From: Micrasema longulum
Lineage: Eukaryota; Arthropoda; Insecta; Trichoptera; Brachycentridae
Length of the DNA: 64,000 bases
Direction: 5' to 3'
Assembly (NCBI GenBank): GCA_022494885.1
Contig: JAGVSM010002669.1
Coordinates: 62,001-126,000 of the forward strand
In this document: positions 43,736 to 54,200 of the stretch, piece by piece
How positions within the stretch are numbered: position 1 is the first letter of the stretch
Layout of the letters: each line of letters begins with the position of its first letter
The notes under the pieces: generated by a model
Seen by the model: the letters and a program-made list of their open reading frames with translations, nothing else
The model's database searches: none
Told to the model about the DNA's origin: nothing
Program-made: the position numbers and the translations under genes

Positions 43736-44334
43736 AAAAAAAGCTGGCAAATTTTTGCGTGTGCATTTAATCTGTCTCAGCTGGTAAAAGCATGAACTTA
43801 TCGTTCTACTAACTTGAGCGTCAAGAGAAATGTCAGAATTCCTATAACACATTCACGCCATAGAGACATGAACAAAAGGATGTTTCCTATAAAGAGACAG
43901 CTCACCGCAGTGACTCAGTTCCAGCATGTAGTCCAAATGTAGCCAGTTCAACTCTTTCTCAAAATTAGAAAATTGTTTTCTGAATTGCAGAAATGCGGAT
44001 CTTCAAACTCTTCTTCTTTGTTCCCCGAATTACAATTTACTTCGGAGAGCGAACATTAAATTGCGTTGTTCCAAGATTGTCTAATGATCTCCCACAAACC
44101 ATAATTAACATGAAAGATCTTCAAATGAAATAAAAATAACTGAAGAAATATTTTTTCGATACTTTATTGTGCCTGTTTATAAAAAAAATTGTAATATATA
44201 AATAAAATAATTGTAATATAAACCTGTCATAAAAAAAATGTGTCCCACCGAAAAGTCTTTAGACTAGGGTAACAAATTCTTGTATGTATTTTTTTAATTA
44301 TAAAATAAACGCTGCTCTGCAGCACTGAAAACTG

Positions 44335-44470
44335 AAACATGGGCTAAATGGTGAATGTTACACTTTTAGTAAAGTGGCCACTTAAACCAGCTAATGAAAA
44401 GTCATATGCCTAGACTTCCATACTCCCTTCTCTAAAATGTTCTCCATCCGTGTTGTAATTTGTTACTCGG
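44335..44470 (-). repeat. Dispersed repeat copy
   Basis: Reverse complement of the 12182-12300 segment (AGTGGCCACTTAAACCAGCT, TAGACTTCCATACTCCCTTC). Matched by 59640-59770 in the paralogous block. Confidence 0.6.
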
Positions 44471-44637
44471 AAAAAAAACAAAGTCACGTTTACCCTTCTA
44501 CGTGGGCGTAATTCAATTATGTACATAAGATCGTGACATTGTTTATTACTCAATTTGATAACGTATACAGCTTACTAGATAAAGCAAAAATTAATTTAAT
44601 GATTTTAACTAATTATTATTGTGAGCTCGTGATAGTC

Positions 44638-44973
44638 TCAGGAAGCCTTCCCAATTTTTAACGGTTTTTCACAAAAGGTTTTTTTTTCAAAAACCTCTTT
44701 TGTTTTAGCATCTATAATTATATAAGTTAGATTAAAACGTTGCACTGTAGGAGTTTTGCTGGTGTATGTAAGGAGTTCCTTCGCCAGTCGAAGATGACAG
44801 AAGGAAATGACGGTATGCCATAATGTATATTTATAAAAAATAATAGAGTTATTCGAACTGACGGACCGAACTAAACTTCTCAAAACTTCTACACTGGCGG
44901 TACCTAAGGATTCTGCTGCTTTAATAGTAGTCTGTTGTGTTATTTTTGCCTTTAACTGCGAAATTGAGGTCAT
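44638..44973 (-). CDS. Unrecognised 111-residue open frame
   Basis: The minus frame starts MTSISQLKAKITQQ and ends KPLKIGKAS. I recognise no family. It has no signal peptide, no cysteine-rich pattern and only weak hydrophobicity. An AATAAA-type signal lies about 90 bp downstream on the minus strand. The paralogous stretch at about 59940-60240 is shorter and altered, which argues against strong constraint. It could be a retroposed gene remnant or a chance frame. Confidence 0.25.
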   Translation of the reverse strand: MTSISQLKAKITQQTTIKAAESLGTASVEVLRSLVRSVSSNNSIIFYKYTLWHTVISFCHLRLAKELLTYTSKTPTVQRFNLTYIIIDAKTKEVFEKKTFCEKPLKIGKAS

Positions 44974-44989
44974 CTCCTATTTTCCTGAC

Positions 44990-45955
44990 CGTCATCAATT
45001 TGACATCCGTGTTAAGTGCTCGTTGTTCAACTCAAAACTCACACAAACGCATTTAAAATCCTGTGGATGTAAATTTAAAAATAGATTATATTAAATTTTA
45101 ACCAAATGTGCCATCTTAATCGTTTATCAAGAAATGTGTAAACATATTTTCTACAATATATATTTTACTGTGCATTTTTACGCTGTATTCATTATTATTA
45201 TAATAAACACAAAATATTAAATACAAAACATGCTTAATTAAAATTAAATAAATGTACGACATTTTCTGAAGTGATTCGCTCTAATCCAAGAGAGATTTTT
45301 TAAAACATTTAAAATAATATGAAGATTTTAAAAATCAACAATCTGAACATTAAAAATGTTTTTGTGTAAGTTTTGCAAAAGCGCCAGCACTAGATAGTCG
45401 ACCTATACATGATTAGATTAAATTAAAATACATGTATATTTATAAACCGGTGTTTTGAATCCATAGCTTAATACATACCCTCGGGACACCATTGAGGGAA
45501 CATTATTCTGCATAAAAATAAGAATACAAACAATGTAAAAGTATAAATAAATAAATATACATCGATACACATTATAATATTTTTACTATTAAGAATCATA
45601 GCAAAATTCAGACGACCGCAGAAGAATCATGCGTATATTTTATTACCATATTAGCAACTAAAAAAGCAATAGTTGTTTATGTCACGCTCATAAGCGCGCC
45701 TGAGCGCGAAAGAGACAGAGATTCTTTTCATAATGCGTATGCCGTGCGATGCCATACCATGAGCTTATTCACAAATACTACACAATGCGTTTGTGTAAGT
45801 ATTGCGAACGCGCCAGCTTTAAAAATCCACCAATTGGTCAATAAAAATATTAAAAATTTTAATCAAGAAATTTAATTGATATTTTTATAATATTTTTTAT
45901 CTTAACTGTTTGCCGTGTAACTTGCCCCTAAAAAGAATTGGTGCATCGCATTTTT
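44990..45955. other. Intergenic AT-rich stretch upstream of gene D
   Basis: No feature recognised. The pattern GTGTAAG.TTTGCAAA.GCGCCAGC appears near 45363 and, diverged, near 45793, suggesting a diffuse repeat. Confidence 0.4.
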
Positions 45956-45956
45956 C

Positions 45957-46327
45957 CTGGGCTGGTATTCTGAACAGAATTGCGCGCGAAGAGATCGCTC
46001 TCTAAATCTAGGGTTTCCTAGGACAGCGGTGCCCGAATCTTAACGGCCGTAGTGAACGGTGATGCGGTGGATAGCCGTCGTAACGTCGACTAGAGAGTGG
46101 TTTTCTAAAGAAACGGTGCTAAATGGTGTTGATAACACCGTTTTCTTAGGAAACCGCTCTCTAGTCACCGTTACGACGGTTATCCACCGCATCACCGTTC
46201 ACTACGGCCGTTAAAATACGGGCACCGCTGTTCTAGGAAACCCTAGCTTTAACATTAGTATTTAGCGCGTATTTACGCGTTTATAATGCGTTTTCTACGC
46301 GTGATTTTAGGTTCAGAATACCACCCC
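45957..46327. mobile_element. MITE with terminal inverted repeats and internal 239-bp palindrome
   Basis: The ends are GGGCTGGTATTCTGAAC and (complement) GGGGTGGTATTCTGAAC. Inside, 46008-46246 is an almost perfect palindrome: CTAGGGTTTCCTAGGACAGC answered by GCTGTTCTAGGAAACCCTAG, and GTGAACGGTGATGCGGTGGA answered by its complement. The block paralogous to this one keeps only the left end (about 60478-60535). No transposase. Transposon superfamily undetermined. Confidence 0.75.
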
Positions 46328-46389
46328 TTGATGTTGGTTTTTGGTCAAAATACTCTCGGACAAAAATCCGATTAGTTGTACAGTAGTTA

Positions 46390-46560
46390 GTTGTTTGCTT
46401 ATAATGCTAGAAATCTCGGTTCGATTGCATTTAATATCGACATGAAGTATACTTTTAATAGGTTTATTTACACTGGAATATTTTTGAGTATCCTCGGACT
46501 TGAACCCGAAGCGTGAGACTGATCACTACCTTCGTAACCTTTTATTAATTTTAATTTGGT
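46390..46560 (+). mobile_element. SINE family 2, diverged copy
   Basis: GGTTCGATTGC, GCGTGAGACTGATCACTACC and a 3' end with GGTGTACCAATAAAA. Its paralogue at 62155-62290 lacks the head because another element interrupts it there. Confidence 0.6.
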
Positions 46561-46606
46561 GTACCAATAAAAACTCAATGATGCAAAAAATTAATAATTC
46601 ATTGTT

Positions 46607-46726
46607 TTATTTTGGAAGGTTTATTGTGTTCAAATGAATGATAATTAAAAAGTTCTGTTACGTATATAAATGATCAATTTCGATATATTCGTTATATTAA
46701 CCTTAATCATACATACAACTTCTAAG
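46607..46726 (+). promoter_or_regulatory. Gene D promoter: conserved box plus TATA box
   Basis: TTATTTTGGAAGG at 46607-46619 is 120 bp before the ATG. A good TATA box, TATATAAA, lies at 46663-46670, which predicts a start of transcription near 46695 and a leader of about 30 nt. Confidence 0.62.
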
Positions 46727-46778
46727 ATGCGTTTTCTGGTATTGACTCTCTTTGTAGTAGCTTTGGCTACCTTTGTAG
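46727..46778 (+). CDS. Gene D exon 1: signal peptide
   Basis: MRFLVLTLFVVALATFV plus one base, donor GTAAGA, phase 1. The ATG is supported by the shared MRF start and the TATA box 64 bp upstream. Confidence 0.85.
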
Positions 46779-49700
46779 GTAAGACATTTTGTTTAATTAT
46801 AAATGCAGGTTTATAATAAAGGCACTGTAAATAATGCATATATTGTATACTAAATATTTTGTACTAAATAATGAACACAGCCCAATATGCATTTTTTAGG
46901 ATATATTTATGCATAGAAAAGTATTATAAAGGAAAGTAGAAGGACACAATGGTATATAGAAGACTTGGTGGGAGTGGAAGCGGGAGAGAGGTGTTTATAT
47001 TTGAATTTGATTCAGTGATCCTTTGAAAGAAGACAACTTGTTATCAAAGAAATCAAGACTGGTATGTTTGTTGGCAGACCTAAGAATTCTGGGCAACCAT
47101 AGTTAGTTCTATGGTTATAGGTGTGAAAGATATTTAATTTTATTGAGCTCAGTAGTTCAGACGCATCAAATAGTAAGTTGAGAATTTTAAATAGGACTAG
47201 AAAGAAGGTTGAATTCATTTCGACGGTCTTGAAGAGAAGATATATTTATTCTAGTTTCAAACTCATTATACATATATTGGTCTTTGGATAAGTCCAACTT
47301 CTAGCCTATCTTTCTGAAAAATCGAGTATTTTTGTCTCGATCGCTACTCTCAGGCAAAAAAGTCACCCCATATAAAAGTGGTTGACACGTTTGGCTACCA
47401 TGCTTGAGGTCCTGGGTTCGATCTCTGAGAGGATCGACATAGTTTATTTACATTATTACATTTCACTGTACCTGGGTTAGCACCAGAAGCGTAAGATTGA
47501 TTACCTTCACGTAACAGACGGTCGAGATACACTACACTTTATATAATAAATTTGTTTTTTTTCATTATTGTTATGTTTCTGATCCTATATTTGTGGTGAT
47601 ATACTCATGTGTCTGTATCAACTAATTGCTAGTCCCATCTCAACACAGGACTTTTAGCCCCATGGAGTTGGGACTTATGTCTCAAATAATGTGTAATAAA
47701 CTTCCTAAGTTAATTAATAAATATTCCAATGAATTGCACTATGTACCGATTTGATTTCCGTTGAGATTTAAATAGTTAAAATGTGATTATGTAGGTGCTT
47801 AATAATATTGTTTTTCTTAACTTTATATTTGAAACACTAACTTTGAAGTTATTCATCATCATAAAATAAACAAAAACAATTTTGTTTCCAACCATTTTTT
47901 TTTTCTACCGACCAGCTTCAAAGCTAACCAAACTTCTTGATCAAGGTATACTAGGATATAATTCATTAGTTGATTATACCTTGATAAAGAAGCTTGTGTA
48001 GCTTTGAAACCGGTCGGCAGTTTAAAAAAAAATAAGTAACAAAGTTTTTTTTATAAATTTTACTTAATTGATTTTATAAAACATAAAAAACGGTATATAA
48101 AAATAAACATGATTTGTAAAAAACGTGTTGTGAAGAACAAAAGGTCTACTATTTTATTTTAATTTTTCCATATGCATAGGTTAAAAAAATTAAATGCTAG
48201 TAAATGTAAAAAGGTTAAACGGTAAAAACACTTAAACTTAAAAAGGACGTTCGATATAATAAACCGTGAAATACTAATTAACATCTTAAAAAGAATTGGT
48301 ATAGGTGGCAACTTGATTGATGTGCTGAAAATCTATCTGACAAATAGAAAGGTTTAAGTCTAAGTCAATAAAACATTTAGCAATATTTAATACACGAAGG
48401 CTGGGGCACCCCAAGGATCCATTCTGGGTCCATTATTGTATATTACTTACGTCTCATCAATGTCAAAAAATTTTAAGTATGCCAAACATTACATTTACGC
48501 CAGTGACACGGCACTTGTAATTTCTCACAGACATCCATCTATTGCGAAAAGTCAATTACAAGAATACTATAATTCCTTGCTTAAAAGTTCCATGATATGC
48601 GTCTTATAATAAACGCAAAAAAGACTAAAATTATGCATGTCAGATCCCCTCATGTACCAGCACTAAATCAAATTAATATAGTATCTCATAGTTAAAACGG
48701 TATTCATAATAGTATCGTCATATTTTTTAACTGTAAAAAAAATTGGTGTAGTTAATGAATATGTGTATTAGGGTACAACAATTGATTTATTTTTTAAATG
48801 GGATAAACATATACTAAATTATTTAAAAGATTAATAACAGTTATAGGCAGCATTTTTAGAGTAAAATATTTTGTTCCAATAAAAACATTAAGACTTATTT
48901 ATCAATCATTAGCGAAATCAATTATTAGGTTTGGTATTACCAGTTGACGCCTTTCTTGTAAAATCAACATTTGAAAAATTCAATTTTTACAAAACTCTGC
49001 TCTTAAATTAATCAACAGATAAGCTAGGATTGGTAAGGAAGAGGTACCCAAACTTTTTAAAAAGCAAGGGTGCCTGTCCGTAAATGCTATTCTACGGCTC
49101 AAATTTGTTACTAGATATCAATTTGATAGTAACTACCAGAAAAGGTATATATGTACATAATACAAGGCTAGCATAGCGTGAAGGCTTGTTAGTACTGAGG
49201 TTTGTTAACAAGTAAAGCTAAAGAATACTTTATTATACAATTCCTAAAACTTTCAATACGATTCTTAAGCCGATCTTAAAAGAAAATGTTGACAAAACTT
49301 TTAAGAAAAAAAATTAAATGGCTAATATGTAACAAGTTTTTATATTGATTTTTATTTTATATTAACAGTCATATATTGAAATTTCGTTTTAAAAATACGT
49401 ATGCTTTTAGTTCTTTATAATGTTTTTATTACTTTTTCAATTTACTGAATTTATTAACTTTTTTATTTGTAAAGGAAAAATAAGAAACCTGCTGACAAGC
49501 TGGTTTCGCGGTTTAGTGGGTTTCATTATTTTTCCTTTTATATTTTCTGTTCATGTTTATTTATTTAACTGATAAGCGTTGAAATTTTTCACGCAGGTAT
49601 ATATGAGCGTTAGGACTATAAAGTACATTGAACAGAAGTGAGAGGGAGTGATAGTCTCTCCGCTGTTTAATTTTGAGCCATTTCAGTTGCCTACGATAAT

Positions 49701-50347
49701 CAAAAATGTGGTCAAATTTCCTAAGACCAAAAATGTACCTTATGCATGTATTCTAAAGTCGTAAATTAAAATAAATACAAATAAAACAAAAATAAATGAG
49801 GTAAATAGAAAAGAAAAACAAATTTGTTTATTTTTCAATATTTTTACAGATACAATTAAACCAGCCACAACAAAGAAAAAAAATTCATTTGTATTCATTA
49901 TTTTTTAATGTTTTTACAGCTACAATTGAATCAGCCACAACGGCTAAACCTAAATCTCCAACAGCAAGCCCAACAAAACCCCCAACAAAACCCCCAACAT
50001 ATGCTACTACTAAACCTCCAGCAGTAACAACTAAAACGCCAACTAAAACAACGGTTGCCCCAAAGAAACCTCCGACAACAACAAAACCACAAACCGTTCG
50101 TACCACTGCAAAAATTACTACACAGAAACCTTCTCTAGGTTGCAACGGAGACCCAAATGCAGAAAAAAAACCCTGTGGAGATCCTTGTCCATTAACATGT
50201 GATAATCCATCTAGAAATAACAGAGTATGTCCTGAAATTTGTATCGTGAATGGATGTGTATGCAAAGTTGGCTTTGTCCTAAACAAAAACCAAAAATGTA
50301 TTCTACTTGCGAATTGCCCTAAGAAAACAAGTTTTTTTTTACAATAA
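46727..50347 (+). CDS. Gene D: secreted single-TIL-domain protein with Thr/Pro/Lys-rich linker (2 exons)
   Basis: Joining 46727-46778 and 49920-50347 gives 159 aa plus stop. A signal peptide (MRFLVLTLFVVALA) is followed by a 70-residue Thr/Pro/Lys-rich linker, less regular than in B and C. One TIL domain follows (residues about 92-150) and the tail is PKKTSFFLQ. The Cys5-Cys6 loop is PEI, so predicted P1 is Glu instead of the Ala of the otherwise similar B and C domains. The 3.1 kb intron contains SINE and LINE remains. Gene E in the right-hand block starts with almost the same exon 1. Confidence 0.83.
46930..47240 (-). mobile_element. LINE tail fragment, minus strand
   Basis: The minus frame contains LFKILNLLFDASELLSSIKL and then YNHRTNYG, matching the Jockey-type tail seen at 23550-23900. 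A copy sits at 62700-62970, in the same position relative to gene E, so it predates the D/E duplication. Confidence 0.6.
47365..47545 (+). mobile_element. SINE family 2, diverged copy
   Basis: AAGTGGTTGACACGTTTGGC head, GGGTTCGATCTCTG and AGCGTAAGATTGATTACC. The paralogue is at 63110-63290. Confidence 0.65.
47560..47730 (+). repeat. LINE 3'UTR remnant
   Basis: TATACTCATGTGTCTG and GGAGTTGGGACTTATGTCTC, as at 15580-15700 and 63565-63690. Confidence 0.6.
47918..48015. repeat. Foldback hairpin of about 98 bp
   Basis: ACCGACCAGCTTCAAAGCTA is answered by TAGCTTTGAAACCGGTCGG, and CTTGATCAAGGTATA by TATACCTTGATAAAG, with a loop of about 20 bp. It is a probable MITE remnant or a terminal hairpin of a larger element. 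Confidence 0.65.
48240..49330 (+). mobile_element. Degenerate LINE reverse transcriptase in gene D intron
   Basis: Remnants of TFDRYNKP and GWGTPRIHSG (a GxPQGS-type motif) occur near 48250-48430, with many stops. Its 3' part (48990-49130) recurs at 63870-64000 in the gene E block. Confidence 0.55.
49331..49837. other. Gene D intron, 3' part
   Basis: AT-rich; no feature seen until the duplicated acceptor segment. Confidence 0.4.
49838..49919 (+). other. Duplicated splice acceptor before gene D exon 2
   Basis: TATTTTTACAG followed by ATACAATTAAACCAGCCACA at 49850 is repeated 70 bp downstream as TGTTTTTACAG followed by CTACAATTGAATCAGCCACA at 49920. Using the first acceptor leads to an in-frame stop after about 20 codons, so the second is taken as the real one. 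Confidence 0.7.
49920..50347 (+). CDS. Gene D exon 2: Thr/Pro/Lys linker plus TIL domain and stop
   Basis: The frame enters with CT completing an Ala codon, then TIESATTAKPKSPTASPTK. The TIL domain has 59 residues with the same cysteine spacing as B and C domain 1 (CGDPCPLTC core, loop PEI). The coding region ends at TAA 50345-50347. AATAAA at 50375-50380 is a likely poly(A) signal. Confidence 0.86.
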
Positions 50348-50820
50348 AAAAAAACTAAGAAAAATATAAACAATAATAAAATTTGATTGTGAGTTTTATT
50401 TCTATTTTAAATTGCATTTATAAATATTGCATTACTTTTGTTATTACTGAGATTGTTACGTTTTTATGGACCAATAGTTATTTCCTAAAAAAATTAATAG
50501 ATCTTGTCAAAAATTTAATAGTTTACATTAAATCCATTATTGTAAATCCAGACTAGGGCAAAGACACTCAGTTCATAGCTCCAAGACTGTTTAAAACATT
50601 TCATAAGGGCAATAGATGAATTATTTTAATCTATTTCGATTCATTTTTCATTGAAATTATGGATAAAAAAACAGATTTGAATTGCTTTTTAAAAAGTACG
50701 TCTCGAAACCGGTAGACATAGAAAAGTCGGTAAGTGGTATACAAATATTTAACAACATTAAGCAAATGTTTGAGCACAAATCAATGCTTTAAATATGAAT
50801 AATATTTTATCAGTGAAATG
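50348..50820 (+). terminator. Gene D 3'UTR and downstream flank
   Basis: AATAAA lies at 50375-50380, 28 bp after the stop, followed by T-rich sequence. From 50700 on a fragment of the 3460-4060 repeat family appears (AGACATAGAAAAGTCGGTAA). Confidence 0.6.
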
Positions 50821-50825
50821 AATAC

Positions 50826-51595
50826 TGTACTGTACAAGTAACAGTTTGGACTGTATTCCACAATCCTGTAGCAAGGGGTAGGTGTTGGCCGTGTCTCGCT
50901 GCCGTCGTCGCTCTCGGGGTCGTAAATCCCGAAAGTTATGTAGTCTCGAAATTCCTCTCAAGTCCGGTGTCACTGCGTAGGTCGGTGGAAGATACTGGTT
51001 CGTAGTCCTGGGGTGAAGCGATGGTCAAGTCCAAGGTGTAGATCCAGTAGTAGAGCGGGAGGTCGGGCGGGGTGACGAAATGAAACGATCAGACTAACTT
51101 GATGTCTCGAGGCGAACTCAATATTTATTATTTAAATGTACACATTATATAGGGCGTGTTGCGGGCTCCCGCTACCTGCGTCCGAACCGGCGTTAGGCCA
51201 ATACGGGAGTGGGGGGGAAATACCGCTCCCACTATACCCGGCCGGCGCGCCTCCCCCAAAGTGCATATAGGGAGGTGCCGGCGCTCGGCCCGGTCACTTC
51301 GCTGGGAGCCGCCGCACGCGCCACATCAATTACAAATGCCTTTTTTAAGGCAGTCCTTAGTCTTTATACAAATACAAATATGCATGTTAGGGCAATAACG
51401 CGTCAAACGTCTAGATTCAGGCCCTTTTTAGGGCCTGTAACACAAATTCCTGCTCTATAGTACCCCGGTATCGCTAAAGTCAGACCCGAAAGTGGAATAT
51501 TCATCCTTTATTGTGGGTCCAACATTTAGCCTACAGATACCGGGGGCCCTAACTATGTTATTGCATTTTATTATCATATTTAACCGTCCGTTACA
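50826..51595. mobile_element. Solo LTR, 770 bp, with 5-bp target duplication
   Basis: The element starts TGTACTGTAC and ends CGTCCGTTACA, giving TG...CA termini. AATAC flanks it on both sides (50821-50825 and 51596-51600). The inside is far more GC-rich than its surroundings, and no gag or pol follows. A 5-bp duplication fits a Gypsy- or BEL-type LTR retrotransposon reduced by LTR recombination. Orientation undecided. Confidence 0.78.
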
Positions 51596-51600
51596 AATAC

Positions 51601-52870
51601 CTTTATTATTTTCGGTATATTTTTAAAGGAAATACAAGCACACAAGATGCTTTAGCTAAATTAACTTTGATCATTTATAAAAGTCTCGACGATGGTAAAA
51701 AGTATTCAGGTATTTTTATTGACTTAAGAAAAACTTTTGATAGTATATCTCATGATAAACTAATTAGTAAATTAATTCAAATTGGTATTTGCGGAAATGT
51801 CTTATCTTGGTTTCAAAGTTACTTAAGAGAACGTCAACAGATAGTGAAACTTAATGACACTTTTAGTAATAAATATTTTTTTCAGATTTTGGGATACCTC
51901 AAGGCACAGTTATTGGACCTATTTTATTTATTATATATGTTAATAATATTTTTAATATACTAAATATGAATGGTGATATTATTTCATATGCTGATGATAC
52001 CGTACTCATTATTAGGGGATGTTCATGGGACGAAGTAAGTTTAAAATCAAATATAGATATTAATAAATTAAAAGAATGGTTAGATGACAATATTTTGTCT
52101 CTGAATACTGAAAAAAACATATTACATCACTTTTACATTTAAAGAACTAGTTATACCTCCTACAAATATTTGTATCCACACAACAAAATGCAATGAAGGA
52201 TATCAGTTTCATAATGATAATTGCCTTCAAATCACTGAAAAAAATAGCATTTAATATTTAGGCATTATAATTGATAAAAATATAAAATGGAAGGAGCAAA
52301 TAAATAATATTGTAAATAGAATGAGAAAACTTATATATGTATTTATTAGATTAAGGAATATATAAACCATCGAAAAATTCAAATCAATTTACTTCGCATT
52401 CGCCCAATCCATAATACAGTACGGAATAATCGGATGTGGTGGTGCTTTTAAAACAAATATTTTACCGGTTGAAAAAATACAAAAATTAATTGTAAAAGTT
52501 ATTTTGAAAAAACTGTCTACTTTTCCTACTGTTCAATTATTTAAAAAAATTAAGGTTTTAGATATAAAATTGCTTTATAAAAAGATTTGTTTGCTTCAAA
52601 TACAGAAAGATAAAATAAATAGTAGTATTTCTAGGTCTCAGAACGTAAGTACGCGACCTAGAACAGGTGGTAATATCTTAATTCCTAAATTGAAAACAAC
52701 TACTGCACAACATCATTATACTTACAGAGGAATATTTTTCTCTTATAAAATGAAAATAAAAAGTACAGTCAGGTATACAATATATTTAAGAAAGAAGTGA
52801 AAAATTACATCTATAATTCTTCCTTATGTAAAACCGATTGAAAACATCGTTTATACCTTTTTTGTAATTT
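51601..52870 (+). mobile_element. 5'-truncated LINE with reverse transcriptase
   Basis: Read across several frameshifts: GIFIDLRKTFDSISHDKL (motif A, about 51712), GIPQGTVIGPILFIIYV (about 51892), YADDTVLI (about 51988), YLGIIIDKNIKWKEQ (about 52256) and YGIIGCGGAFKTN (about 52422). Final frame 52504-52800. It is a Jockey-type non-LTR element, inactive because of frameshifts and an early stop. Confidence 0.8.
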
Positions 52871-52995
52871 ATTTATGTTATTCTAAAAATACTATTAATT
52901 AAAATAAAATTAACTATTGTAAGATGTCACTCCCCATTATGTACACAAGAATTGTTTATTTCTTTTACGTAATGGGAAACGTTAATGTAAATAAA

Positions 52996-54200
52996 TGGGC
53001 GTATGTATAGCCTGTGAGCTCGCCAATACATGACAGATGACATTAACATAACCATAGAAAAACAAAGCAGTTGAGCTCTCAGAAGTAAAGCAACGTGAAT
53101 GCAGCAATGCTTGAACTACATGTCAATAATATTCTAATAATAAATAATATTATTTGGCCATACGGAACTTTAAAGCACACCTTGGTTTAATTACTAATAG
53201 TATTTTATCGGTTAGGTAGGTGTATTTAAAAAAAATGTTGCGTACCTGAAAAAAGCACAAATAATTATGTTTTTGTAAATGATGTCAGTAGCGACACTCA
53301 GAGAGTGGCTTTGTGACGTTTTGACATTTTTTATAAGAAATTCATGGCGTAGCCGAAATACTGTTATAAAAACGAGGATGTTTTTGTTGATTGACGTTAG
53401 CAGGCGCTACCCAGGGGCGACTTTGTGACGTGAGAAATTATTTTAAAAAAGAGATTCATGGCGTAGCCGAAATATTGTAATTAAAACGAGGATGTTTTTG
53501 TTGATTGACGTTAGCAGGCGCTACCCAGGGGCGACTTTGTGACGTGAGAAATTATTTAAAAAAAGAGATTTATGGCGTAGCCGAAATATTGTAATTAAAA
53601 CGAGGATGTTTTTGTTGATTGGCGTTAGCAGGCGCTACCCAGGGGCGACTTCATGACGTGATGAAATTATTAATTTAAATATTTTTTTTCATTTTACATA
53701 GCGTAGCCGAGATAAGAAATTGCGTGGTGTTTCGAAATTTAACCGTGTAGGTAGCCGCCTAGTTACAATATTATTTTTGTATTTGTATAACTCCTGTTTT
53801 ATAATGTTTATGTATTTATCGCTATAAGAATTAAACTAAAGATAGTTTTTACTTTTAATCGCTATCCGTTTTTTAAATTATGTTTGTAACACTCAGTAAT
53901 ATTTATTTTTCAAGTATTCAATGTTATTTTTGCATTTTAATTAATATTGTTAATATAAAGCGTATTTTTATTTATTCGAATTTACTAGACTGTTTTTATT
54001 ACAAAAAATAAAAATGCATATTTCTCTATGTATTTTTCTGTTATAAACAATCTATTAAAATAATACACATCAAATTTCCATTGTCTGTTGATTTTATTTG
54101 CAATCTTCTTTTTTTTCGATGGTTAAAACTCTAGGAAATTCAAAGACAATAAAATTTTTACTGTCATATATTGGCGAGCTCACACGCTATACATAGCCCA
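52996..54200. mobile_element. 1205-bp terminal-inverted-repeat element with internal 114-bp tandem repeats
   Basis: The left terminus (52996-53036) contains TGTGAGCTCGCCAATACATG and the right terminus (54161-54200) is its inverted counterpart, about 40 bp with few mismatches. ATAAA flanks both sides, a possible 5-bp target duplication, though low in complexity. Inside, about 3.3 copies of a 114-bp unit occupy roughly 53285-53660. No transposase frame. Superfamily unknown. Confidence 0.72.
53285..53665. repeat. 114-bp tandem repeat, about 3.3 copies
   Basis: Units contain ATGGCGTAGCCGAAATATTG, AACGAGGATGTTTTTGTTGA and GCGCTACCCAGGGGCGACTT, starting at about 53341, 53455 and 53569. Copies two and three are nearly identical and the first is more diverged. 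Confidence 0.88.

Noticed and set aside
49850..49912. Candidate extra exon start of gene D
   Set aside because: Its frame reaches a stop before any TIL sequence. Interpreted as a duplicated, decayed acceptor copy.
51156..51460. Open frames in the GC-rich segment
   Set aside because: They lie inside the solo LTR and show no domain. GC-rich DNA has fewer stops by chance.
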